Shown here in pieces: positions 1 to 8,894 of a stretch of DNA of 64,000 nt. Positions within the stretch are counted from its first letter, which is position 1. Every line of letters starts with the position of its first letter. The notes beneath the pieces were generated by a model. It was not told the DNA's origin. It worked only from the letters and a program-made list of their open reading frames with translations, and made no database searches. The position numbers and the translations under genes were made by a program. This stretch comes from Mycobacterium sp. MBM (GTDB lineage Bacteria; Actinomycetota; Actinomycetes; Mycobacteriales; Mycobacteriaceae): NCBI GenBank assembly GCA_021648845.1, contig JAKJHY010000003.1:186001-250000 (forward strand), written 5' to 3'.

Positions 1-115
1 GGTCAGATCACAGCCCGGACCGGATTCGCCCCGGCCGATCGCGGGTAACCTCGGCGTGCTGGTCGCGGGGGCAGCGGCGTCACCGCGGAGTCGGGAACTA
101 GCTCTGGATGGCGTG

Positions 116-853
116 ATGACATTGATAGATCATTGGTTTCGGGTCGCCGCATCGGTGGCATGTGTGGCGGCCGGGTCGCTGGCTGCGGCTGCGACGGCGT
201 CGGCCGCGCCGGCCCCCCAAGGGTGCCCGGACATCGAGGTGGTGTTCGCGCGCGGCACCTTCGAGGCGCCCGGTGTCGGCGGCACCGGGCAGGCGTTCGT
301 GGACGCGCTGCGCGCGAAGAGCCCCGGGAAGTCGGTGGAGGTCTATCCGGTGAACTATCCGGCATCACTGGACTTCGCCACCGCGGCCGATGGTGTGGTG
401 GACGCCAGCAACAAGGTTCGCGCCACGGCCGCGGCCTGCCCCGATACCGAGGTAGTGCTCGGCGGGTTCTCGCAGGGGGCCGCGGTCGCGGCCTATATCA
501 CCGCCGACTCGGTGCCGGAGGGCTACCCGCTGCCGCCCGGATTGACCGGCCCGCTGGAGCCGTCGGTGGCCGATCACATCGCCGCGGTGGCCCTGTTCGG
601 CAAGCCGTCGAGCGGTTTCCTGCAGATGATCTTCACCGGGGCGCCGCCCATCACCGTCGGCGAGAGCTACCTCGACAAGACGTTGGACCTGTGCATCCCG
701 AACGATCCGGTGTGTTCCCCGGGCGGTGGCGATGCCAACGCACACAACATGTACGTGGCCGACGGTTTGGTCGACGAGGCCGCCGATTTCGCCGCCGCCC
801 GCTCCGGCGTGGCGTCGACCGGCCGCGGCGTGCAGGCCGGTGCGCCCTCCTAG
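116..853 (+). CDS. Cutinase-family secreted serine esterase
   Basis: A secreted alpha/beta hydrolase of 245 residues, expected to cleave ester bonds in lipids or cutin-like polymers outside the membrane. Residues 1-32 form a signal peptide (short N-region, hydrophobic core, ASA-AP cleavage). The mature start carries the family signature [13 protein letters not shown]. The nucleophile elbow GGFSQGAA places the catalytic serine near residue 119, and paired cysteines and the late NDPVC/HNMY segment supply the Asp and His region. I chose the ATG at 116 because it gives a compact signal peptide; an in-frame start at 56 would add 20 residues. Positions 1-115 hold no gene I can support. A second cutinase lies at 26377-27096. 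Confidence 0.93.
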   Translation: MTLIDHWFRVAASVACVAAGSLAAAATASAAPAPQGCPDIEVVFARGTFEAPGVGGTGQAFVDALRAKSPGKSVEVYPVNYPASLDFATAADGVVDASNKVRATAAACPDTEVVLGGFSQGAAVAAYITADSVPEGYPLPPGLTGPLEPSVADHIAAVALFGKPSSGFLQMIFTGAPPITVGESYLDKTLDLCIPNDPVCSPGGGDANAHNMYVADGLVDEAADFAAARSGVASTGRGVQAGAPS

Positions 854-883
854 CCGGGTGCCTGTGACGCGGACCACACCGGG

Positions 884-917
884 TTGGAACAAAGTTCAAA
901 ATCTGTAACACTGTTGC
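884..917 (+). promoter_or_regulatory. Putative promoter with two AAC-N3-GTT operator half-palindromes
   Basis: Two short dyads of the form AAC-N3-GTT lie 19 bp apart (centres near 892 and 911): GAAC-AAA-GTTC and GTAAC-ACT-GTTGC. The first overlaps a TTGGAA -35-like box (884-889) and the second a AACACT -10-like box (907-912), which sits 7 nt before the ATG at 920. This suggests a leaderless, repressor-controlled promoter; the TetR gene at the end of the same transcription unit is the obvious candidate regulator. Confidence 0.4.
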
Positions 918-919
918 GC

Positions 920-1795
920 ATGACCGAACTGGCGGAGAACGCACCCGAGGCCCTCGACGACGCACTGCCGCTCGGCCCCGACTCGTTGGTGTGGAAATAC
1001 TTCGGCGAGAACCGGATGTACCTCATCGGGCCGCGCCCGGCGGTGCTGCAGAACATGCTGGCCGAACTCGGCCAGGGCGTGCTGGACCATTCGACGTTCT
1101 TCTCCGACACCGCCGAGCGGCTCAAACGCACCATCCCGCCGATCTTCAAGACCGTCTACGGCTCCGAGCAGGACAACGCCGGCACCCAGGTGCGCGACTT
1201 CCACCACAACATCAAGGGCGATCTGCCGGGCCCGGACGGAACGCCGTTGCGGCGCTACCACGCCCTCGACCCGGAGACCTACTACTGGGCGCACGCCACC
1301 TTCGTCGAACAGGTCATCTACTTCGCCGACACCTTCGTCAAGCGCCTCACCGACGCCGAGAAAGAGCAGATCTTCCTGGAGTCCAAGACCTGGTATCGCC
1401 GTTACGGTGTCAGCGACCGCCCGCAGCCGGCCACCTACGCGGAGTTCGTGCAGTACTGGGATCGGATGCTCAACGAGGTTGCCGTCCCGCACAAATCCGC
1501 CAAGTACGGCGTCGGCTACGTGACGAAGGGCTTCCCGTGCCCGAAGGGTGTGAACCCGGTGGCGTGGAAGATCATCGCGACGGTGTTCGATCCGCTCGCG
1601 GCGTTCCTCACCACCGGCGGCCTGCCGCCGCGGGCCCGCGACCTGCTCGGCCTGCCGTGGACCGAGCGCCAAGAACGCAGCTACCAGCGGTTCGCCGCGT
1701 TCTGCCGGTCACGTCCGGTCAACTGGATGTGGGACCGGCTGCCGATGTCGGTGCGCTACAGCAAGTTCGCCCGAGCGGGCTATGCCAGGCGCTGA
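920..1795 (+). CDS. Oxygenase of the MpaB/DUF2236 family
   Basis: A 291-residue protein of the ER-bound oxygenase MpaB / rubber oxygenase Lcp family (DUF2236), haem-binding oxygenases common in mycobacteria whose substrates are mostly unknown. Family features are the N-terminal [24 protein letters not shown] stretch (quoted in part), the middle [17 protein letters not shown] helix with its histidine, and a C-terminal WERLP-like end. There is no signal peptide. The ATG at 920 is preferred over an upstream in-frame start at 884 because it follows a plausible -10 box by 7 nt. It overlaps the following TetR gene by 14 bases, so the two are co-transcribed. Confidence 0.8.
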   Translation: MTELAENAPEALDDALPLGPDSLVWKYFGENRMYLIGPRPAVLQNMLAELGQGVLDHSTFFSDTAERLKRTIPPIFKTVYGSEQDNAGTQVRDFHHNIKGDLPGPDGTPLRRYHALDPETYYWAHATFVEQVIYFADTFVKRLTDAEKEQIFLESKTWYRRYGVSDRPQPATYAEFVQYWDRMLNEVAVPHKSAKYGVGYVTKGFPCPKGVNPVAWKIIATVFDPLAAFLTTGGLPPRARDLLGLPWTERQERSYQRFAAFCRSRPVNWMWDRLPMSVRYSKFARAGYARR

Positions 1796-2381
1796 CGCCG
1801 GAGAAACCATTCTCGACGCGGCGCTCGTCGAGTTGGAACGGCACGGTTTCCGCAAGCTCGCCCTCGACGACGTGGCCCGCCGGGCCGGAGTCAGCCGGAC
1901 CACCATCTACCGGCGCTTCGCCAATCGGGACGAACTGGTCGGCGCAGTCATCGAACGCGAGAACGTCGCATTGTTCGCCGATATCGCCGCAGAGCTGAAC
2001 CGGACCAAAGGCGCCAAGCCGCAGACGAATTACTACGTCGAAGCGTTCACCCTGTCGATCATGCGGTTCCGCCGGCACCGGGTGCTCAACCAGATGATCG
2101 TCGACGACCCCGCGCTGGCCCAGGAGATGCTGCACCGGCACTACGGCGCGGCCGTGGAGCGGATGGCCGCGGCGCTGCGGGTGATCTTCCCCGACGGATT
2201 CGCCGAACGCATCGGTGCGCCCGCCGTCAACGACCTGGCCGACACCATCCTGCGGTACGCCGCCATGGTGCTGTTGCTGCCCAGCGTGCAACCGCTGCAG
2301 ACCGCCGACGAGGTGCGGGCCTTCGCCACCCGGCATTTCCTGCCCAGTCTGCCTGCGGCGTTGCGGTCGGTGCCGGCCTGA
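1782..2381 (+). CDS. TetR/AcrR-family transcriptional regulator
   Basis: A 199-residue one-component regulator. The N-terminal helix-turn-helix is clear: residues about 8-50 contain [19 protein letters not shown] and [18 protein letters not shown]. The rest is an all-helical ligand-binding and dimerisation domain. The start overlaps the MpaB-type oxygenase by 14 bases, so it probably senses that enzyme's substrate or product and represses its own operon. Paired AAC-N3-GTT dyads at 884-917 are candidate operators. The ligand cannot be inferred. Confidence 0.9.
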   Translation: MPGADAGETILDAALVELERHGFRKLALDDVARRAGVSRTTIYRRFANRDELVGAVIERENVALFADIAAELNRTKGAKPQTNYYVEAFTLSIMRFRRHRVLNQMIVDDPALAQEMLHRHYGAAVERMAAALRVIFPDGFAERIGAPAVNDLADTILRYAAMVLLLPSVQPLQTADEVRAFATRHFLPSLPAALRSVPA

Positions 2382-2418
2382 TTGTTTGATGGCTCACATA
2401 TTCGGGCAGCCGTGAGTC

Positions 2419-2592
2419 ATGACTATTGAACAGGATCCCGGGTCCGACTCGCCGGAGGCTGTCGGCGCCTACGAGGACAACCGTCCGACCTCGGTGCTGC
2501 CGGGCAGCGACGGCACGGTATCGGGCACCGCGGTGACCGACTGGCTGGACGAGGACGGGAATCCGATCTACGACAAGGATTCCAAAGCCTAG
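2419..2592 (+). CDS. Small acidic conserved hypothetical protein (57 aa)
   Basis: An ATG-initiated frame of 57 codons beginning MTIEQDPGSDSPEAVGAYED and ending DEDGNPIYDKDSKA. It is very acidic, with no membrane segment or recognisable domain. Coding use is supported by GC-rich third positions across the frame and by its snug fit between the TetR gene and the PPOX gene. Its TAG stop is also the first three bases of a TAGGCT -10 box for the next gene. No function can be assigned. Confidence 0.6.
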   Translation: MTIEQDPGSDSPEAVGAYEDNRPTSVLPGSDGTVSGTAVTDWLDEDGNPIYDKDSKA

Positions 2593-2595
2593 GCT
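2590..2595 (+). promoter_or_regulatory. -10 box (TAGGCT) for a leaderless GTG start
   Basis: TAGGCT fits the mycobacterial TANNNT -10 consensus and ends 6 nt before the GTG at 2602, so the transcript would begin at or next to the start codon. The TAG is also the stop codon of the small gene upstream. Confidence 0.5.
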
Positions 2596-2601
2596 GACAG
2601 G

Positions 2602-3090
2602 GTGACCGCAAAGACTGCGCTGGAGCAGGTCGCCCCCGCCTTCGTCGAGATGGCCCATTCCATCGTGTGGGCGTCGGTGGCCACCGTCGACGCCGACAGC
2701 AGGCCGCGCAGTCGCGTTCTGCACCCGATATGGGAGTGGGACGGCACCGATCTGTTCGGGTGGGTGGCGACGGTCCCGTCGCGGGTCAAACACGAGCACC
2801 TCGCCGTACATCCCTATGTGTCGGTCAACTATTGGGCCCCTAGCCACGACACCTGCAGCGCCGACTGCCTGGTCGAATGGTACTTCGATGACGAGACCCG
2901 AACCTCGGTGTGGGACAAGTTCATCGGTGCGCCAGAGCCGCTGGGCTATGACCCCGCGATCATCCCGGGCTGGGATTCGCCGACCTCCCCGACGTTCGCC
3001 GTGCTGCGGTTGGCGCCGTATCGGCTGCGGGTGATGCCGGGCACCGTGATGACCGAGGCCAGTGGCCGGGTGCTCAGTTGGAGCGCGTGA
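2602..3090 (+). CDS. Pyridoxamine 5'-phosphate oxidase-fold (PPOX) family protein
   Basis: A 162-residue split-barrel flavin-binding protein of the pyridoxamine 5'-phosphate oxidase superfamily. The pattern VWASVATVDADSRPRSRVLHPIW followed by VATVPSRVKHEHLA and YVSVNYW (each in part) is the usual FMN/F420 split-barrel core. The substrate is unknown; vitamin B6 oxidation should not be assumed. The GTG start has no Shine-Dalgarno sequence but follows the TAGGCT -10 box by 6 nt. Its 3' end overlaps the convergent gene below by 17 bases. Confidence 0.8.
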   Translation: MTAKTALEQVAPAFVEMAHSIVWASVATVDADSRPRSRVLHPIWEWDGTDLFGWVATVPSRVKHEHLAVHPYVSVNYWAPSHDTCSADCLVEWYFDDETRTSVWDKFIGAPEPLGYDPAIIPGWDSPTSPTFAVLRLAPYRLRVMPGTVMTEASGRVLSWSA

Positions 3091-3457
3091 GCAACAACGC
3101 GGAATCGATTGGGGCGAACCGCAGTACCTGTCGCCACGGGCCCTTGATCACGTCCAGCGCGGTGCCGAGGGGTACCACCCGCGGGTTCTCGACGATCAGG
3201 CTGCGCCCGTCGATCTGCACCCGCCCGGTTCCGGCGGCCTGCAGATTGCGCACCCAGTCGGTATCGGTGCCGTAAGGAAGTAGCACCGCCACCCCGTCGG
3301 TGGTCGGGAAGGCCGTCACCGGCGTGCGGTATTCCCGGCCCGACGTGCGGCCCGTATGGTCGACCGCCGACCACAGGGGCAGATATCCGGCCAGCGGCTC
3401 CACCAGGGGGTTGACGTACCGGCGGTTGAACCGGGCACGTTCGCGGGCGAACAGCAT
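3074..3457 (-). CDS. F420/deazaflavin-dependent nitroreductase-family (FDOR) protein
   Basis: A 127-residue split-barrel protein of the deazaflavin-dependent nitroreductase (Ddn) family. The signature is HTGRTSGREYRTPVTAF then VLLPYGTDTDWVRNLQAAGTG, matching the family's GRxSGxxRxTPV and DWxxNLxAxG blocks. The start at 3457 (MLFARERARF) is chosen over a longer in-frame one at 3574 because a TAGAAT -10 box lies exactly 7 nt before it. Likely F420H2- or flavin-dependent reductase; substrate unknown. It converges on the PPOX gene and overlaps it by 17 bases. Confidence 0.82.
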   Translation of the reverse strand: MLFARERARFNRRYVNPLVEPLAGYLPLWSAVDHTGRTSGREYRTPVTAFPTTDGVAVLLPYGTDTDWVRNLQAAGTGRVQIDGRSLIVENPRVVPLGTALDVIKGPWRQVLRFAPIDSALLLTRSN

Positions 3458-3464
3458 GTCCGAG

Positions 3465-3470
3465 ATTCTA
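3465..3470 (-). promoter_or_regulatory. -10 box (TAGAAT on the minus strand)
   Basis: TAGAAT on the minus strand ends 7 nt before the ATG at 3457 and supports a leaderless transcript and the short N-terminus of the FDOR gene. Confidence 0.5.
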
Positions 3471-3584
3471 GGATCCGAGCGGCGTCTCGTCACCGTCGGA
3501 CAGGCCGGCGACGAGGGCAAAACCGAGTGCGGAGCGCCGCTACAGCCATTGCGGTAGGTCCACCCGTCCATCACACTTTTCGGT

Positions 3585-3968
3585 GTGGCCTACCTCAAGC
3601 CGTCGTGGTTCACGGCGCGGGTGTTCAACCGGGTCGCCATGGCGACCGGTCTCAGCGGCACTCAGACGTTGACGGTCACCCGTCGCAGCGGGGCGCCCCA
3701 GCGGATACCCGTCATCGTGCCCGAGGTCGGCGGTATCAAATACCTGGTGTCCACCCGAGGCGAGTCGGACTGGGTGAAGAATGTGCGTGCGAACCCGACC
3801 GTCGAGCTCGACGACGTCCGCTACGTCGCCGCCGAAGTTCCCGTCGAAGAGCGGGCCCGTGTTCTGGCTGTGTACCGGCCGTTGGCCGGCAAGGTGGTCG
3901 ACGGGTATTGGCGCAAGCTTCCCGACGACGCCGATCACCCGGTATTCGCGCTCACCCCGGCGTGCTGA
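3585..3968 (+). CDS. F420/deazaflavin-dependent nitroreductase-family (FDOR) protein
   Basis: A second, divergently transcribed Ddn-like protein of 127 residues. Key blocks are LTVTRRSGAPQRIPVIV, a GGIKYLVSTRGESDWVKNVRANP core and a C-terminal YWRKLPDDADHPVF segment. The core DWVKNVRANP aligns with DWVRNLQAAG of the neighbour at 3074-3457, so the pair may be paralogues. The GTG at 3585 lacks a Shine-Dalgarno sequence; a weak CACACT box lies 7 nt upstream. It corresponds by position to the Rv0523c region before hemL. Substrate unknown. Confidence 0.8.
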   Translation: MAYLKPSWFTARVFNRVAMATGLSGTQTLTVTRRSGAPQRIPVIVPEVGGIKYLVSTRGESDWVKNVRANPTVELDDVRYVAAEVPVEERARVLAVYRPLAGKVVDGYWRKLPDDADHPVFALTPAC

Positions 3969-3992
3969 GCACACGTCCACTACACCCTGTAG

Positions 3993-4020
3993 TTGACGCG
4001 CTCGGGCGGGCTGGGACACT
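3993..4020 (+). promoter_or_regulatory. hemL promoter, leaderless
   Basis: TTGACG (3993-3998), a 16-bp spacer and GACACT (4015-4020) form a good sigma-A-type promoter. The -10 box ends 6 nt before the hemL ATG at 4027, so transcription should start at the start codon. Confidence 0.6.
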
Positions 4021-4026
4021 GGGTTC

Positions 4027-5337
4027 ATGCGCAGTACCGGTTCCTCCGTTTCGGCATCCGCGACGTTGTTCGCCGAGGCGTCCTCGGTGATCCCGGGCGG
4101 GGTGAATTCACCGGTGCGGGCGTTCAGCGCGGTCGGCGGTACCCCGCGCTTCATCACCAAGGCCGACGGCTACTGGCTGACCGACGCCGACGGCAACCGC
4201 TACGTCGACCTGGTGTGCTCCTGGGGCCCGATGATCCTCGGCCACGCCCACCCCGACGTCGTCGAGGCCGTGCAGCGCGTCGCCGCCGACGGACTGTCCT
4301 TCGGGGCCCCGACGCCCGCGGAGACCGAGCTGGCCCGCGAGATCATCGACCGGGTCGCCCCGGTGCAGCGCATCCGGTTCGTCAACTCCGGCACCGAGGC
4401 CACCATGAGTGCCATCCGGTTGGCCCGCGGATTCACCGGTCGGCCCAAGATCGTCAAGTTCTCCGGCTGTTACCACGGCCACAGCGATGCGCTGCTCGCC
4501 GACGCGGGATCGGGGGTGGCCACGCTGGGCCTGCCGTCCTCGCCGGGGGTGACCGGCGCTGCCGCCGCCGACACCATCGTGCTGCCCTACAACGACGTCG
4601 CCGCCGTGGAGGAGCTGTTCGCCGCCCACGGCGAACACATCGCCTGCGTCATCACCGAGGCCAGCCCCGGCAACATGGGCACCGTGGCGCCGCTGCCGGG
4701 CTACAACGCCGCGCTGCGCCGGATCACCGCCGAGTGCGAGGCCCTGCTGATCTCCGATGAGGTGATGACGGGGTTCCGGGTCAGCCGGTCGGGCTGGTAC
4801 GGGCTCGATCCCGTCGACGCCGACCTGTTCACCTTCGGCAAGGTGATGAGCGGCGGGCTGCCCGCCGCGGCGTTCGGCGGTCGGGCCGAGGTGATGGAGC
4901 GTCTCGCTCCGCTGGGGCCGGTGTATCAGGCGGGCACGCTGTCGGGCAATCCGGTGGCGATGGCAGCGGGTCTGGCCACCCTGCGCGCCGCCGACGACGC
5001 CGTCTATGCCGCGCTGGACGCCAACGCGGACCGGCTCGGTGCGTTGATCGCCGATGCTCTCACCGAAGCTTCTGTCGCGCATCGGATCTCGCGCGCCGGC
5101 AACTTCCTGACGGTCTTCTTCGGCGATACCGAACCGACGAACTTCGCGTCCGCCAAGTCGACCGAGACGTGGCGCTACCCCGCGTTCTTCCATGCGCTCC
5201 TGGATGCCGGTATCTATCCGCCCTGCAGCGCGTTCGAAACCTGGTTCGTCTCAACTGCTCTCGACGATGGCGCCTTCGATCGGATCGCCGGGGCGCTTCC
5301 GCATGCGGCGCGCGCGGCGGCCGAGGCCACGCAATGA
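4027..5337 (+). CDS. hemL: Glutamate-1-semialdehyde 2,1-aminomutase
   Basis: The PLP enzyme that converts glutamate-1-semialdehyde to 5-aminolevulinate, the first committed tetrapyrrole precursor. At 436 residues it has the usual length. Seen in the sequence: [10 protein letters not shown] near the N-terminus, [29 protein letters not shown], the aspartate motif [11 protein letters not shown], and the PLP lysine in [17 protein letters not shown]. The ATG follows a leaderless promoter. The stop overlaps the next start (ATGA), which begins a coupled run of genes through cytochrome c maturation, linking haem supply to cytochrome c. Confidence 0.97.
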   Translation: MRSTGSSVSASATLFAEASSVIPGGVNSPVRAFSAVGGTPRFITKADGYWLTDADGNRYVDLVCSWGPMILGHAHPDVVEAVQRVAADGLSFGAPTPAETELAREIIDRVAPVQRIRFVNSGTEATMSAIRLARGFTGRPKIVKFSGCYHGHSDALLADAGSGVATLGLPSSPGVTGAAAADTIVLPYNDVAAVEELFAAHGEHIACVITEASPGNMGTVAPLPGYNAALRRITAECEALLISDEVMTGFRVSRSGWYGLDPVDADLFTFGKVMSGGLPAAAFGGRAEVMERLAPLGPVYQAGTLSGNPVAMAAGLATLRAADDAVYAALDANADRLGALIADALTEASVAHRISRAGNFLTVFFGDTEPTNFASAKSTETWRYPAFFHALLDAGIYPPCSAFETWFVSTALDDGAFDRIAGALPHAARAAAEATQ

Positions 5338-5948
5338 GCACCCGCACCACGGTGCACGTCATGCGCCACGGCGAGGTACACAACCCGGAGAAGGTGCTCT
5401 ACGGTCGGCTGCCCGGCTACCACCTCTCCGACCGTGGCCGCCTGCAGGCCCAGGCCGCCGCGGATTGGTTGGCGCCCAGGGATATCAGCTATGTCGTGGC
5501 CTCGCCGCTGGAGCGTGCCCAGCAGACTGCGGCGCCGATCGCCGCGGTGCACGGGCTGGACATCGACACCGACACCGACCTGATCGAGTCGTGGAACGAT
5601 TTCGAGGGCGAGCGGGTCGCACCGGGGGACGGTGCCCTGCGCGACCCGCGGAACTGGCCGCGGCTGCGCAACCCGCGTAAACCGTCGTGGGGGGAGCCCT
5701 ACGCCGAGATCGCCCCTCGGATGATCGCCGCACTGCACCGCGCCAGGGAGGCGGCGGCCGGCCACGAGGCGGTCTGCGTCAGCCATCAGCTTCCGGTGGA
5801 GACGCTGCGTCGGGCCATGACCGGGCGCAAGCTGCCGCATCTGCCGTTGCCGCACAGCCGGCTGTGCAACCTCGCGTCGATCACGTCGTTCACCTTCGAC
5901 GATGACCGCCTGATCCGGTGGGGTTACACGGAGCCCTGGGGAATCTAG
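5334..5948 (+). CDS. Histidine phosphatase (phosphoglycerate mutase-like) family protein
   Basis: A 204-residue histidine phosphatase, orthologous by position to Rv0525. The catalytic RHG is in [23 protein letters not shown], with the conserved [13 protein letters not shown] and the second histidine in [15 protein letters not shown]. The family includes phosphoglycerate mutases and many broad phosphatases; with no specificity motif, the substrate is open. It starts on an ATGA overlap with hemL and ends one base into the next gene, so all three are translationally coupled. An in-frame start at 5169 inside hemL is unlikely. Confidence 0.9.
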   Translation: MSTRTTVHVMRHGEVHNPEKVLYGRLPGYHLSDRGRLQAQAAADWLAPRDISYVVASPLERAQQTAAPIAAVHGLDIDTDTDLIESWNDFEGERVAPGDGALRDPRNWPRLRNPRKPSWGEPYAEIAPRMIAALHRAREAAAGHEAVCVSHQLPVETLRRAMTGRKLPHLPLPHSRLCNLASITSFTFDDDRLIRWGYTEPWGI

Positions 5949-6544
5949 TGAAATGGTTTGTCGCCCTGGCGATGTCGCTGGCGGTCCTGGTATCGGGCTG
6001 CAGTACCGGTGACGACGCGGTGGCTCAGGGCGGCACGTTCGAGTTCGTGGCACCCGGCGGCAAGACCGACATCTTCTACGATCCGCCCGCCTCGCGCGGC
6101 AAACCGGGAAAGGTGTCGGGACCCGATCTGCTGGACCCGGACAAGACGCTGTCGCTCTCGGATTTCGCGGGCAAGGTGGTGGTGATCAACGTGTGGGGGC
6201 AGTGGTGCGGACCCTGCCGCGCCGAGATCGGCGAGTTGCAGCGCGTCTACGAGGAAACCAAAGACCTCGGCGTGCAGTTCCTCGGCATCGACGTGCGCGA
6301 CAACAATCGGGACGCCGCGGTCGATTTCGTCACCGACCGCAATGTCACGTTCCCGTCGATCTACGACCCGGCCATGCGCACCATGATCGCCTTCGGCGGC
6401 AAGTTCCCGACCACCGTCATCCCGTCCACACTGGTATTGGACCGTGAGCACCGGGTGGCCGCGGTGTTTCTGCGCGAACTGCTGAGCACGGACCTCAAGC
6501 CGGTGGTCGAACGGCTGGCTTCGGAAAAACTGGCGGCACAGTGA
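5948..6544 (+). CDS. TlpA/ResA-like thioredoxin lipoprotein
   Basis: A 198-residue membrane-anchored thiol-disulfide oxidoreductase, orthologous by position to Rv0526. The first 19 residues form a lipoprotein signal with lipobox LVSGC. The thioredoxin active site is WGQWCGPCRAEIGEL, followed by the cis-Pro region around FPTTVIPSTLVLD. It probably keeps apocytochrome c haem-binding cysteines reduced on the outer face, using electrons passed by CcdA just downstream. The GTG start shares one base with the preceding TAG stop. Confidence 0.93.
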   Translation: MKWFVALAMSLAVLVSGCSTGDDAVAQGGTFEFVAPGGKTDIFYDPPASRGKPGKVSGPDLLDPDKTLSLSDFAGKVVVINVWGQWCGPCRAEIGELQRVYEETKDLGVQFLGIDVRDNNRDAAVDFVTDRNVTFPSIYDPAMRTMIAFGGKFPTTVIPSTLVLDREHRVAAVFLRELLSTDLKPVVERLASEKLAAQ

Positions 6545-7272
6545 CGGATATCATCACCGGTGGGCCGTTGCTGCTCGCCGTGGGGCTGAGCATCCTGGCG
6601 GGTCTGGTGTCGTTCGCATCGCCGTGCGTTGTGCCGCTGGTCCCGGGATATCTGTCGTATCTGGCCGCGATCTCCGGCGGGGACAGTCGCTTTCGGGTTG
6701 CCGGCGCCGCGGGCTTGTTCGTCGCCGGGTTCACCGTGGTGTTCGTGCTGGGCAGCGTGGCGGTGCTCGGCATGACCACCGCGCTGATCACCAATCAGGA
6801 GCTGCTGCAGCGCATCGGCGGGGTGGTCACCATCGCGATGGGGCTGGTGTTCATCGGCTTCATCCCGATGCTGCAACGGGACACCCGGTTTGCGCCGCGG
6901 CAACTGTCCACGCTGGGCGGTGCGCCGCTGCTGGGCGCGGTGTTCGCGCTGGGCTGGACCCCGTGTCTGGGCCCGACCCTGACCGCGGTGATTGCGGTGT
7001 CCTCGGCGACCGAGGGGTCGGCGGTGGCTCGTGGCATCACCCTGGTCATCGCCTACTGTCTGGGCCTGGGACTGCCGTTCGTGTTGCTGGCCTTCGGGTC
7101 TGCGCGGGCGGTGCGCGGACTGGGCTGGCTGCGCGCACACACCCGCGGTGTCCAGATTTTCGGCGGGGTTCTGATGATCGCGGTCGGTATCGCGCTGGTG
7201 ACCGGATTGTGGGGCGATTTCGTGTCCTGGGTGCGCGACGCGTTCGTCTCCGACGTGCGGCTGCCGATATGA
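6541..7272 (+). CDS. ccdA: Cytochrome c biogenesis thiol transporter CcdA
   Basis: A 243-residue polytopic protein with about six membrane helices. The two hallmark cysteine-proline motifs are visible: FASPCVVPLVPGYLSYLAAISG in the first helix and LGWTPCLGPTLTAVIA in the fourth. It shuttles reducing equivalents from cytoplasmic thioredoxin across the membrane to the TlpA-like protein encoded just before it. The GTG start overlaps the upstream stop by four bases (GTGA). Orthologue of Rv0527. Confidence 0.95.
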   Translation: MTDIITGGPLLLAVGLSILAGLVSFASPCVVPLVPGYLSYLAAISGGDSRFRVAGAAGLFVAGFTVVFVLGSVAVLGMTTALITNQELLQRIGGVVTIAMGLVFIGFIPMLQRDTRFAPRQLSTLGGAPLLGAVFALGWTPCLGPTLTAVIAVSSATEGSAVARGITLVIAYCLGLGLPFVLLAFGSARAVRGLGWLRAHTRGVQIFGGVLMIAVGIALVTGLWGDFVSWVRDAFVSDVRLPI

Positions 7273-8894
7273 GAGCCGTCAAACGCATCTGGGCGCTGAT
7301 CCGCAACACGTGGCGCACGCTGACATCCATGGGCACCGCGCTGGTGCTGTTGTTCCTGCTCGCGCTCGCCGCGATCCCCGGCGCCCTGTTGCCGCAGCGC
7401 AGTCTGAATGCCGCCAAGGTGGACGAATACCTTGTCGACCATCCCACCCTGGGGCCGTGGCTGGACCGGCTGCAGGCCTTCGACGTCTTCTCCAGCTTCT
7501 GGTTCACCTCCATCTACGTGCTGCTGTTCATCTCGCTGGTCGGATGTCTGACCCCGCGCCTGGCCGAACACCTCAAGAGCCTGCGCGCGGTCCCGGTTCC
7601 CGCCCCCCGCAACCTGTCCCGGTTGCCCAAGCACCACGAGACCGAGGTGCCCGGCGCGCCGGCCGAATTGACCGCGACCGTCGACGCGCGGCTCAAGGGC
7701 TGGCGGCGCACCATCCGCACCGACGGCGATGTCACCGAGATCTCGGCGGAAAAGGGGTACCTGCGCGAGTTCGGCAATATCGTCTTCCACTTCTCGCTGC
7801 TCGGTCTGCTGGTCGCGATCGCGGCCGGCAAGCTCTTCGGCTACGAGGGCAATGTCATCGTGATCGCCGACGGTGGCCCCGGATTCTGTTCGGCCTCCCC
7901 GGCCGCCTTCGACTCGTTCCGGGCCGGCAACACCGTCGACGGCACCTCGCTGTATCCGATCTGCGTGAAGGTCAACGACTTCGACGCCGACTATCTGCCC
8001 AGCGGGCAGGCCGTCACGTTCGCCGCCAATATCGAGTACCAGGCCGGTGCCGATCTTGCGAGCAACACCTGGAACGACTACCGCCTCGAGGTCAACCATC
8101 CGCTGCGGGTCGGCGGGGACCGGGTGTACCTGCAGGGGCACGGCTATGCGCCGACCTTCACCGTGATCTTCCCCGACGGGCAGACCCGCACCAGCACGGT
8201 GCAGTGGCGGCCGGACGACCCGCTGACCCTGCTGTCCTCCGGGGTGATCCGGGTGGATCCGCCCGCGGGCACCTATCCGGATCCCGACGAGCGCCGCCGG
8301 CAGCAGATTGCGATCCAGGGACTGTTCGCGCCGACCGAATTCCTGCAGGGCACCCTGTTGTCCTCCAGCTTCCCGGCGCTGAACAAGCCTGCGGTGGCCG
8401 TCGATATCTACCGCGGTGACGCCGGCCTGGACACCGGCCGCCCGCAGTCGATCTTCGACCTCGATCCCCGGCTGATCGGGCAGGGCCGGCTCACCAAGGA
8501 GGCCAGGGTCAACCTGGGTGTCGGCGAGCAGGAGCGACTGCAGGACGGCACCATCATCCGCTTCGACGGCGCCGTCCCGTTCATCAACCTGCAGGTGTCC
8601 CACGACCCCGCCCAGGTCTGGGTGCTGGTGTTCTCGCTGACCATGATGGCCGGCCTGGTGGTGTCACTGGTGGTACGCCGCCGACGTGTCTGGGTTCGGA
8701 TGAGCCCCGCATCTGCGGGTACCGTGAGCGTCGAGCTCGCAGGCCTGGCCCGCACCGACAATGCCGGGTGGGGCGACGAGTTCGAGCGGTTGACCGACCG
8801 GCTGCTCGGTGACGAGGAACGTGGCGGGTCTCGGGGACGCGACCCCGACGGAGCGGCCGGCCCGGCGCGTGGCGACGAAGGAAGTAGATCGTGA
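7269..8894 (+). CDS. resB: Cytochrome c biogenesis protein ResB (CcsB-type)
   Basis: A 541-residue membrane protein of the System II cytochrome c synthetase. It has three N-terminal helices (about 21-40, 78-96 and 160-180), a large extracytoplasmic domain and a C-terminal helix near residue 455, followed by a charged tail. Recognisable ResB segments are LFISLVGCLTPRL, EKGYLREFGNIVFHFSLLGLLVAIAAG and LEVNHPLRVGGDRVYLQGHGYAPTF. With the CcsA-type protein next door it exports haem and attaches it to apocytochrome c. The ATG overlaps the ccdA stop (ATGA). Orthologue of Rv0528. Confidence 0.95.
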   Translation: MRAVKRIWALIRNTWRTLTSMGTALVLLFLLALAAIPGALLPQRSLNAAKVDEYLVDHPTLGPWLDRLQAFDVFSSFWFTSIYVLLFISLVGCLTPRLAEHLKSLRAVPVPAPRNLSRLPKHHETEVPGAPAELTATVDARLKGWRRTIRTDGDVTEISAEKGYLREFGNIVFHFSLLGLLVAIAAGKLFGYEGNVIVIADGGPGFCSASPAAFDSFRAGNTVDGTSLYPICVKVNDFDADYLPSGQAVTFAANIEYQAGADLASNTWNDYRLEVNHPLRVGGDRVYLQGHGYAPTFTVIFPDGQTRTSTVQWRPDDPLTLLSSGVIRVDPPAGTYPDPDERRRQQIAIQGLFAPTEFLQGTLLSSSFPALNKPAVAVDIYRGDAGLDTGRPQSIFDLDPRLIGQGRLTKEARVNLGVGEQERLQDGTIIRFDGAVPFINLQVSHDPAQVWVLVFSLTMMAGLVVSLVVRRRRVWVRMSPASAGTVSVELAGLARTDNAGWGDEFERLTDRLLGDEERGGSRGRDPDGAAGPARGDEGSRS

